Under the pieces are notes generated by a model that saw only the letters and a program-made list of their open reading frames with translations, ran no database searches and was not told the DNA's origin. Shown here one piece after another: positions 57,188-64,000 of a stretch of 64,000 bases of DNA. A program made the position numbers and the translations under genes. The stretch covers positions 186,001 to 250,000 of the forward strand of contig NZ_CANLVF010000003.1 in NCBI RefSeq assembly GCF_947494555.1, read 5' to 3'. The stretch is from an uncultured Roseibium sp. Lineage in GTDB: Bacteria; Pseudomonadota; Alphaproteobacteria; Rhizobiales; Stappiaceae. Within the stretch, counting starts at the first letter, position 1. The number at the start of each line of letters is the position of its first letter.

Positions 57188-60100
57188 GTCCAAGCCTTTC
57201 CAGTACCTTGTCGTATTGCGAGAGATCGAATTCGCGTATAAGGCGGCGCATGTGTCCGACAAACTCCGTGGCATTGGGCTCGTGCGCTTCAATGTCATCG
57301 AGCTTGGCCCTGATGCCGCGCACATAGCCGAGACTGCTCAATTGCTTCAGCATTTCCAGGCTTTCGACCGAAGGCAGGCTGTCGTCGGGAAACATGCGCT
57401 CGGCGGGAGTTGCAGGAAAGTGAAGCTGCGGGCGTGTCTGCAAGGGCGTCGTTCGCCAGACCAGTTTCAGACCCTGTTGCAACTTGTCCTGAAGATCCTG
57501 CAAGCGGACAGGCTTAACCAGATAGTCGTCGTGGTAAATCCTGTGCAGCGGATCGCGTCCGCTGTCATCGGCATTCGCCGAGATCATGATGATGAGCGCA
57601 TCGCTGTGCCCTGTCTCGCGCAGCGTTCTGGCAAGATCCCAACCGTTCATGCCCGGCATGCTGATATCCAGGAGAAAGGCACTGGGTGTTTCGGTTTCGG
57701 CCATTTTCAGGCAATCGCCTCCGCTCGCGGCGGTCAGGATCTTGAAGCCTAGAGGACTGAGAAAGTCATGGATCAGGGATCTTTGCGCCGCATCGTCATC
57801 AACGACCATGACCGTCTGAACCGCTCCTTCGTAGCCGTGCACATGTTCTTCAGCGGGCGCTGTCCGGGCAGGCGCGTTTGCGGCACTCAACAGGATACGG
57901 ACCTTGAAGGTGCTTCCGCTGCCCTTTTCGCTCTCGACCTTTATGTCGCCGCCCATGATTTCGCTCAGGAGCTTGGTGATCGTCAGCCCGAGCCCGGTTC
58001 CGGGAATGCTCGCCTGCCCTTCTTCCTCTACCCTTTCAAAGGGGTTGAAGATCCGTTTCAGGTTTTCTTCGGCAATACCGATACCCGTATCCACAATCGA
58101 AAATTCGGCGACCTGGCTGTGATAGGAGACGATGAGACTGACGCTTCCCTTGTCGGTCCATTTGATCGCGTTCGAAAGCAGGTTGATAAGCACCTGCCGA
58201 AGCCGTTTTTCGTCACCAAAGACAAACTCAGGAAGATTGTCCGCGGGAACGAAGGAGAATGTCAGCGCCTTGGCGTCTGTCTGCAGCCGGAACATGTCGA
58301 CAATCTGTGTCAGGAACTCGTGCAGATTGAAGCGCTCGCGATAGATCGTCAAATGACCCGCCTCGATCTTGGAAATGTCGAGAAGCCCTTCGATCAGGCC
58401 CGCCAGATGGTCTGCAGAGTGCTGAATGACCTTCACTGCGTCCCTGCGGTGGGCCGGGATCGTCGGGTCCTTGCGCATGAGCTGAGCGTAACCCGCAATG
58501 GCATTCAGCGGCGAGCGCAATTCGTGGCTGATCCCGACAACGTATCTGCTCTTGGCCTGGTTGGCGGCTTCAGCCGCTTCCTTGGCCTTTTGAAGTTTTG
58601 CATCCGTTCGCTGGTGCGCCCTGATTTCCTTCATCAAAAGACTGGTCTGGCGCCGCGTCTCCTCGTTGGCGAATTTACGGCTCTCATGAACCAGCACGAA
58701 CAGCCAGGCCATGACGCCGGAGATGAGAAGCAGGATGAAGAAGACCTGCGTCAACGCCAGGGCGACGCCGTCCGTCCCGGTCGTCGCGGCCTGGGTTCCT
58801 GCCTCGACGAAGACAAGGTAGAGAATGCCGCCGAGCGACAGCATCGTGATCAGCATGATGCCGAGATAGATACCGATGCGCGAGCCGAGCCAGTTCGCGG
58901 TTTGGGCGGGCAGGAGGGAATGCAACAGCTGGGAAATCTGGTCGCCCCATCGGGCATTTTCCTTGCAGTCGTCTTCGCAGCGCGCATCCAGTGAGCAGCA
59001 CAGCGAACAGATCGGCCCCGTGTAGACAGGGCAATGTGTCATGTCCTCGTGTTCGAACGTGTGTTCGCAAATGCAGCACTGGATGTTGAGTTTCTTCTCG
59101 CCTGTTTTGGAGACGAGTTCGACCGCCTCGCGGGCGATGTAATACCTGCCCCCGGTCGCAAAGGCGATAAGGGGCGCAAGAACGATTGCGGTGAACAAGG
59201 CAATGTAGCTGGCCAGCGCGTGTGCCGTCTGTCCGAACCAGCCGGCATAGGCCACAAAGGCGATAACACTTGCCGCGGTCATCGAGCCGAGCCCGACCGG
59301 GTTGATATCGTAAAGATGCGCACGCTTGAATTCGATATAGGACGGGCTGAGCCCCAGCGGCTTGTTGATCACAAGATCTGCAAACAGGGCCCCGATCCAT
59401 GCAACGGCGACGATTGAATAAAGACCGAGTGTACGCTCCAGCGCCTTGTAAACGCCCAGCTCCATCAAGGTCAGCGCAATGACAACATTGAAAACCAGCC
59501 AGACCACCCGTCCCGGATGGCTGTGAGTCAGGCGGGAAAAGAAGTTGGACCAGGCGATGGAACCCGCATAGGAATTGGTGACGTTGATCTTGATCTGACA
59601 GACAACGACAAAAATGCCGGTCAGCGCGATGGCGACTTCCGGGGTCGTGACCTTGCTGAAGGCGACCAGATACATATGCGTCGGCTCGATGGCCTTCTCC
59701 GGCTCCAGGCCGCTCTGAAGTGCAACGACGACCAGGAAGGATCCAAGCAGCAGCTTGAAAACCCCGATTACGATCCATCCGGGCCCGGCGGCCAGGAGCG
59801 CGAACCACCAGCTGGCCCGGCGCCCTTGCCGCTGGCGTGGCAGAAAGCGCAGAAAGTCGACCTGCTCGCCTATCTGCGCGATCAGGGAAAACAAGACAGC
59901 GCTCGCGGCCCCGAACAGCAGCAGATCGAATTGACCGTCGGCATCTCCGAGCCGTCCCGAAAAGTTCTGCCAGTCTTCCACGGGTGCCAAACCCTGCCAG
60001 GCAAGGAAGGCAAACGGAAGTAACTGGAGAATGATCCAGAGCGGTTGCGTATAGACCTGCAGCCGGCTGATCAGGGTGATGCCGTAAATCACCATCGGAA

Positions 60101-60581
60101 TGACGACAAGCGAGCAGATCAGGTATCCGATATTGAGCGGAATCCCCAAGAATAGCTCGAGCGCTGTTGCCATGATTGCCGCTTCCAGCGCAAAGAAAAT
60201 GAAGGTGAAACTGGCGTAGATGAGCGACGTCACGGTGGAACCGATATAGCCGAAACCTGCGCCGCGGGTGAGGAGGTCGATATCGACACCGTATTTGACG
60301 GCGTAATACGAAATCGGCAAACCGGTCACAAAGATGAGCAACCCGACGAACATGATCGCGGGAACTGCATTGGAGAAGCCGTAGTTGTAGGTAATTGCGG
60401 CACCGATTGCTTCAAGTGCCAGAAAGGAAATGGCACCAAGTGCCGTGTTTGCGACCCAGACAGGCGACCAACGCCGCGCACTTTTTGCCGTAAAGCGCAG
60501 CGCGTAGTCTTCGAAGGTCTGGTTGGCGACCCATTGATTATACGTTCGACGCGAGCGGACGACCCGCTGGTAACCTGCCAT
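57168..60581 (-). CDS. Hybrid histidine kinase with NCS1 permease and cysteine-rich domain
   Basis: The protein of about 1137 residues starts with a 12-helix NCS1-type transporter (to about residue 490; SYYAVKYGVDIDLLTRGAGF, IYGITLISRLQVYTQPLW). A metal-binding-like block follows (about 505-545; CCICEHTFEHE, CPVYTGPICSLCCSLDARCE). Then come two membrane helices, a coiled coil, HisKA with the phospho-His in GISHELRSPLNAIAGY near 686, a HATPase domain (GTGLGLTITKLL), a receiver with Asp in AFLLDISMPGMNG and a helical tail. The transporter domain probably senses substrate, by analogy with CbrA-like permease-kinases. I start at 60579-60581 with AAGGCGGGG ahead. It overlaps the LuxR regulator gene. 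Confidence 0.9.
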   Translation of the reverse strand: MAGYQRVVRSRRTYNQWVANQTFEDYALRFTAKSARRWSPVWVANTALGAISFLALEAIGAAITYNYGFSNAVPAIMFVGLLIFVTGLPISYYAVKYGVDIDLLTRGAGFGYIGSTVTSLIYASFTFIFFALEAAIMATALELFLGIPLNIGYLICSLVVIPMVIYGITLISRLQVYTQPLWIILQLLPFAFLAWQGLAPVEDWQNFSGRLGDADGQFDLLLFGAASAVLFSLIAQIGEQVDFLRFLPRQRQGRRASWWFALLAAGPGWIVIGVFKLLLGSFLVVVALQSGLEPEKAIEPTHMYLVAFSKVTTPEVAIALTGIFVVVCQIKINVTNSYAGSIAWSNFFSRLTHSHPGRVVWLVFNVVIALTLMELGVYKALERTLGLYSIVAVAWIGALFADLVINKPLGLSPSYIEFKRAHLYDINPVGLGSMTAASVIAFVAYAGWFGQTAHALASYIALFTAIVLAPLIAFATGGRYYIAREAVELVSKTGEKKLNIQCCICEHTFEHEDMTHCPVYTGPICSLCCSLDARCEDDCKENARWGDQISQLLHSLLPAQTANWLGSRIGIYLGIMLITMLSLGGILYLVFVEAGTQAATTGTDGVALALTQVFFILLLISGVMAWLFVLVHESRKFANEETRRQTSLLMKEIRAHQRTDAKLQKAKEAAEAANQAKSRYVVGISHELRSPLNAIAGYAQLMRKDPTIPAHRRDAVKVIQHSADHLAGLIEGLLDISKIEAGHLTIYRERFNLHEFLTQIVDMFRLQTDAKALTFSFVPADNLPEFVFGDEKRLRQVLINLLSNAIKWTDKGSVSLIVSYHSQVAEFSIVDTGIGIAEENLKRIFNPFERVEEEGQASIPGTGLGLTITKLLSEIMGGDIKVESEKGSGSTFKVRILLSAANAPARTAPAEEHVHGYEGAVQTVMVVDDDAAQRSLIHDFLSPLGFKILTAASGGDCLKMAETETPSAFLLDISMPGMNGWDLARTLRETGHSDALIIMISANADDSGRDPLHRIYHDDYLVKPVRLQDLQDKLQQGLKLVWRTTPLQTRPQLHFPATPAERMFPDDSLPSVESLEMLKQLSSLGYVRGIRAKLDDIEAHEPNATEFVGHMRRLIREFDLSQYDKVLERLGHDHECS

Positions 60582-61032
60582 GTACCCCGCCTTGCGATCC
60601 GGTTTCAATTGGATCCGCTCAGATTTTGTGCATCGCAATCTCGCTACTCACATTCATCGCTCAAACACTCGGCAAATGATGTGAAACAAGGAACAAAACA
60701 CCTTTCTACCAACCTCGCGCTGCAATTATCGTGCCCAAAAACAATCAATTTATCTTATTGTTACTATGTTACGTGAAGCACAATTCCAAAATGAGTTAAT
60801 TTTCATTCTTACAACTCAGTATATTGGAAGCATATTCGAGCGAAGCTGATCAGATCTATTTTCGCCAGATCAAGCGAAACATTATCTCATAGTTCGAACG
60901 GGGCCGGAATCAGTCAATTGACCCACAGCAACTGACGCATTGCGGCAGTGCACAAAAAACGTCGACGCTTGAGAGCAGACAGAGGCGCCTGCAGGTGTCC
61001 TGCTCAAACTCGAACCAGATAGGGGTCCAAGT
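60582..61032. promoter_or_regulatory. Divergent intergenic region between the NCS1-kinase and urtA
   Basis: About 450 bases with an AT-rich centre (60730-60900). It must hold the promoters of the two-component and urea-transport transcripts. I looked for sigma-54 and NtrC boxes and found none convincing. AGGGG seven bases before the ATG of urtA is its probable ribosome-binding site. Confidence 0.55.
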
Positions 61033-62286
61033 ATGCGACGCGTGAAAGACATTATTCAAAGCCGGATGTCCCGCCGGTCCCTCCTAGCGGGGACCGCTGC
61101 CACAGCGATTGTCGCGGCAACCGGTGCGGTAACGCCGACGTTCGCCGACGAAGCCAACACCACAGGACTGGCCGTTACCGACGACACCGTTCAGGTCGGC
61201 ATTCTTCACTCCGTCACAGGCACGATGGCGATCTCCGAGACCGGGTCCGTGCAGGCAGAAAAACTGGCCATCGAACAGATCAACGCCATGGGCGGCGTGC
61301 TCGGCCGGAAAATCGAATACATCCAGGAAGACGGGGCTTCTGATTGGCCGACTTTTGCGGAAAAGGCCAAGAAACTTCTGGTCAACGACAAGGTAGCCGC
61401 TGTCTTCGGATGCTGGACATCAGCCTCGCGCAAGGCAGTCCTGCCGGTGTTCGAACAGTATAACGGCATGCTTTATTATCCGACGTTCTACGAAGGCCTG
61501 GAGCAGTCACCGAACGTGATCTACACGGGCCAAGAGGCGACACAGCAGATTATTGCCGGGATCGACTGGGTCGCTGAGGAAAAAGGTGCAAAAAGTTTCT
61601 ACCTGCTCGGGTCCGACTACATCTGGCCGCGCACGTCCAATAAGATTGCGCGCAAGCACATTGAGAAGCTTGGCCACAAGGTCGTCGGCGAGGAGTACTA
61701 TCCGCTCGGCCACACCCAGTTCAACTCGGTCATCAACAAGATCAAGCTGAAGAAGCCGGACGTGATCTACGCCATTGTCGTCGGCGGGTCGAACGTTGCC
61801 TTCTACAAGCAGCTCAAGGCTGCCGGCATCGACATGACCAAGGAAAAGCCGCTTCTCCTGACGATCTCGGTGACCGAGGATGAGATCCGTGGCATTGGCG
61901 GCGAGAATATCGACGGCGCCTATGCCGCGATGAAGTATTTCCAGTCTCTGGAAAACGACAACAACATCGAATTCGTGAAAGCGTTCAAGGAGATGTGGGG
62001 CGATGACGTCGTTATCGGCGACGTTACCCAGGCCGCCTATCTCGGTCCATGGCTCTGGAAAGCCGCAGTCGAGAAGGCGGGAAGCTTCGATATCGACAAG
62101 GTGCGCCTCGCCTCTCCGGGCATTGAACTGGCCACGGCGCCCGAAGGCTATGTTCGCGTCCACGAAAACCACCACCTGTGGTCCAAGACGCGCATCGGTC
62201 TGGCTAAGCCTGACGGCCAGTACGAACTGATCTACGAGACGGCCGACCTGATGGAGCCGGATCCGTTCCCGGAAGGCTACCAGTAA
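61033..62286 (+). CDS. urtA: Urea ABC transporter substrate-binding protein
   Basis: The 417-residue periplasmic protein binds urea for UrtBCDE. A Tat signal precedes it (MSRRSLLAGTAATAIVAATG). The mature part has the Leu/Ile/Val-type fold with VGILHSVTGTMAISETGSVQ, NGMLYYPTFYEGLEQSPNVI and YFQSLENDNNIEFVKAF, all typical of UrtA. It begins the cluster urtA-urtB-urtC. Confidence 0.96.
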   Translation: MRRVKDIIQSRMSRRSLLAGTAATAIVAATGAVTPTFADEANTTGLAVTDDTVQVGILHSVTGTMAISETGSVQAEKLAIEQINAMGGVLGRKIEYIQEDGASDWPTFAEKAKKLLVNDKVAAVFGCWTSASRKAVLPVFEQYNGMLYYPTFYEGLEQSPNVIYTGQEATQQIIAGIDWVAEEKGAKSFYLLGSDYIWPRTSNKIARKHIEKLGHKVVGEEYYPLGHTQFNSVINKIKLKKPDVIYAIVVGGSNVAFYKQLKAAGIDMTKEKPLLLTISVTEDEIRGIGGENIDGAYAAMKYFQSLENDNNIEFVKAFKEMWGDDVVIGDVTQAAYLGPWLWKAAVEKAGSFDIDKVRLASPGIELATAPEGYVRVHENHHLWSKTRIGLAKPDGQYELIYETADLMEPDPFPEGYQ

Positions 62287-62342
62287 GCGGCGTTCCCCCT
62301 CTCCCCTGGGACGGAAACGCCCGCCCGATTGACGGGTGACCC

Positions 62343-62383
62343 GGCAAGGCACTGCGCGCGAGCAGCCCGTGCGGTGCCTTGCC
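62343..62383. terminator. Inverted repeat between urtA and urtB
   Basis: GGCAAGGCAC (62343-62352) and GTGCCTTGCC (62374-62383) are perfect ten-base inverted arms. No T run follows. It may stabilise the urtA message or reduce read-through so that the binding protein is made in excess, as is common for ABC operons. Confidence 0.65.
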
Positions 62384-62459
62384 CAAACTTCGCATTAGCC
62401 ATTCCCACAGCAGGGGCACCTTGCCTTCGCATTGCCCCTAAGCCTGGAGACCGCGCGCC

Positions 62460-63386
62460 ATGTTCGCCGACTATACCTGGACGGAACTCGGATCCATCTT
62501 TGCCATGCAGGGGTTTGCCGGACTGATCCTGTTTTCCGTTTTCGTTCTTATGGCCCTTGGCCTTGCAATCATTTTCGGCCAGATGGGCGTCATCAACATG
62601 GCGCATGGCGAGTTCATGATCCTGGGCGCCTATGTGACCTATCTGTGCTCGAACTTCGTCGAAGCCCACTTTCCGGCACTCTTCGGCATCTACTTCTTCT
62701 TCGCGATGGCGCTTGCCTTTGTCGCCGCCGGCGCGCTTGGCGCGCTCGTGGAATGGTCGCTCATAAGGCATCTTTACAAACGCCCGCTCGACACGCTCCT
62801 GGCGACCTGGGGCCTCAGCCTTATCCTCCAGCAGGCCTACCGATCGATCTTCGGTGCCCGCGAGGTCGGCGTCTCCCTGCCGAACTGGCTGCTCGGGTCG
62901 GTGCCCCTCACCGACATCATCGAGATCCCGATCAACGGCATCTTCGTCATGGTGCTGACCTTCGTCATCGCCATTGGCGTCTATTTCATCCTGTTCCGCT
63001 CGCGCATGGGCATGCAGACACGTGCGGTGGTGCAGAACCGGGTCATGGCAGGTGCTGTGGGCATCAACACGCAGAAGGTCGACCGTAATACATTCGCGCT
63101 CGGCTGCGGCATTGCCGGCATCGCCGGGAGCGCATTCACCATGATCGGGTCGACCGGTCCCACCGCGGGCCAGCTCTATATCGTCGACACGTTCCTGATC
63201 GTCGTGTTCGGCGGCGCTGCAAGCCTGCTTGGAACCATCGCCTCGTCTTTCGCCATCAGCCAGGCACAGTCGACCATGGAGTTCTTCCTGTCCGGCTCCA
63301 TGGCCAAGGTCCTGACGCTCCTGACCGTGGTCGGCATCCTCATGCTGCGCCCCCAGGGTCTCTTCTCCCTGAAAATCCGCCGATAA
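62460..63386 (+). CDS. urtB: Urea ABC transporter permease UrtB
   Basis: The 308-residue LivH-type inner-membrane permease has FGQMGVINMAHGEFMILGAY, which is the UrtB signature, then QTRAVVQNRVMAGAVGINTQ and a final MLRPQGLFSLKIRR. It forms the channel with UrtC. The protein is the short type without an N-terminal extension. Confidence 0.95.
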   Translation: MFADYTWTELGSIFAMQGFAGLILFSVFVLMALGLAIIFGQMGVINMAHGEFMILGAYVTYLCSNFVEAHFPALFGIYFFFAMALAFVAAGALGALVEWSLIRHLYKRPLDTLLATWGLSLILQQAYRSIFGAREVGVSLPNWLLGSVPLTDIIEIPINGIFVMVLTFVIAIGVYFILFRSRMGMQTRAVVQNRVMAGAVGINTQKVDRNTFALGCGIAGIAGSAFTMIGSTGPTAGQLYIVDTFLIVVFGGAASLLGTIASSFAISQAQSTMEFFLSGSMAKVLTLLTVVGILMLRPQGLFSLKIRR

Positions 63387-63396
63387 GGAGGCTGTG

Positions 63397-64000
63397 ATGA
63401 CAAGCATTAAATCCTTCATGTCGCGGCAGGAACTGATTGGCATCCTCGTTATTGCCGCCGTTCTCTTCATCATCATGCCGCTGGCGATGGACATCTTCCG
63501 GCTCAACCTGTTCGGCAAATATCTGACCTACGCGTTTGTTGCCGTCGGCCTTGTCCTGTGCTGGGGCAAATGCGGCATTCTCAGTCTTGGCCAGGGTGTC
63601 TTCTTCGGTCTCGGCGGCTATTGCATGGCCATGTACCTGAAGCTGGAGGCATCGACGCCCGAAGCGACGGCCATCCAGTCGACACCGGGAATTCCCGACT
63701 TCATGGACTGGAACCAGATTACCGCACTGCCCTGGTTCTGGGAGCCGTTCAACAGCCTGACCTTCACGCTGCTCGCCATCATCATCGTTCCCGCCGTCTT
63801 CGCTTTCATCATTGGGGCGGCCATGTTCAAGCGGCGTGTCGGCGGCGTCTATTTCGCGATCATAACGCAGGCGATCGCTGCAATCCTGACCATCCTGATC
63901 ATCGGCCAGCAAGGTTATACCGGCGGGGTGAATGGGATCACGGACCTGAGGACGCTGAAGAGTTGGGACATCCGCACGGACGAGGCGAAGTACATCCTCT
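63397..64000 (+). CDS. urtC: Urea ABC transporter permease UrtC (partial)
   Basis: The frame starts with ATG 63397 (ATAAGGAGGCTGTG ahead) and stays open to the right edge, giving 201 residues. It shows LVLCWGKCGILSLGQGVFFG, GYCMAMYLKLE and RVGGVYFAIITQAIAAILTI, which match UrtC, the second LivM-type urea permease. It begins 10 bp after urtB. Confidence 0.95.
   Translation, partial: MTSIKSFMSRQELIGILVIAAVLFIIMPLAMDIFRLNLFGKYLTYAFVAVGLVLCWGKCGILSLGQGVFFGLGGYCMAMYLKLEASTPEATAIQSTPGIPDFMDWNQITALPWFWEPFNSLTFTLLAIIIVPAVFAFIIGAAMFKRRVGGVYFAIITQAIAAILTILIIGQQGYTGGVNGITDLRTLKSWDIRTDEAKYIL

Noticed and set aside
60582..61032. Sigma-54 promoter or NtrC boxes before urtA
   Set aside because: I searched both strands for TGGCAC-N5-TTGCA-like and TGCAC/GTGCA dyads and found only weak, poorly spaced matches.

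Overview
The window looks like chromosome of a heterotrophic, probably marine alphaproteobacterium. The best fit is Hyphomicrobiales, close to Stappiaceae (Roseibium/Labrenzia-like). The grounds are the moderately high GC, a PutA with no DNA-binding domain next to a divergent Lrp-type regulator, a YnjBCD-like ABC operon, a Urt urea transporter, and a small four-cysteine exported protein family that I associate with rhizobial relatives. This placement is inference from gene content; there is no rRNA or species marker. Most of the window is ordinary core or accessory chromosome. No prophage, CRISPR array, integrase or intact insertion sequence is visible.

Layout. 1-1000: 3' end of hrpB, then a three-unit tandem repeat in which degenerate copies of the last 26 codons of putA alternate with palindromic elements. 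1-10 kb: putA and its divergent Lrp regulator, a three-gene ABC transporter, and a bfd-bfr iron-storage pair. 9.3-28.6 kb: an SDR, a chemoreceptor, an RNA methyltransferase-like gene, a TetR-controlled RND efflux operon with a clear palindromic operator, a SpoU methyltransferase, a membrane adenylate/guanylate cyclase, a YtoQ protein, a low-GC DUF5071-like gene, an odd cold-shock-domain protein, a TPR-methyltransferase, and an MFS/esterase pair. 28.7-41 kb: a NIPSNAP protein, M42 peptidase, patatin, MepA, GNAT, lepA, an IS5-type transposase remnant, a large modular protein with a nucleoside-hydrolase-like core, a MerR-SDR operon with a 19-bp-spaced promoter, a 45-residue protein and a LysR regulator. 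41-47 kb: pheS and pheT with a membrane-protein gene between them, then three tandem paralogues of a small exported cysteine protein. 47-54.6 kb: a nucleotidyltransferase-like gene, a low-GC Mrr-like endonuclease, fused pabB-pabC, a polytopic chemoreceptor translationally coupled to a small membrane protein, msrA and tRNA-Ser(GGA). 54.9-64 kb: an amine oxidase whose canonical C-terminal segment sits at its N-terminus, a LuxR response regulator, a giant NCS1-permease/cysteine-rich/hybrid histidine kinase, and urtA-urtB-urtC running off the end.

How the genes work together. The right end reads as a nitrogen-scavenging module. A kinase whose input domain resembles a nucleobase/allantoin-type permease overlaps a LuxR regulator and faces the urea ABC transporter across about 450 bp, so control of urt by this pair is a reasonable hypothesis. 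The putA/Lrp pair is a proline-use unit. The RND operon and TetR form a self-contained efflux switch. The items most worth a second look are the circularly permuted Tat-exported amine oxidase (54916-56133), the NCS1-kinase module (56252-60581), the putA-tail repeat array (305-1063), and the modular nucleoside-hydrolase-like protein (36336-38231).
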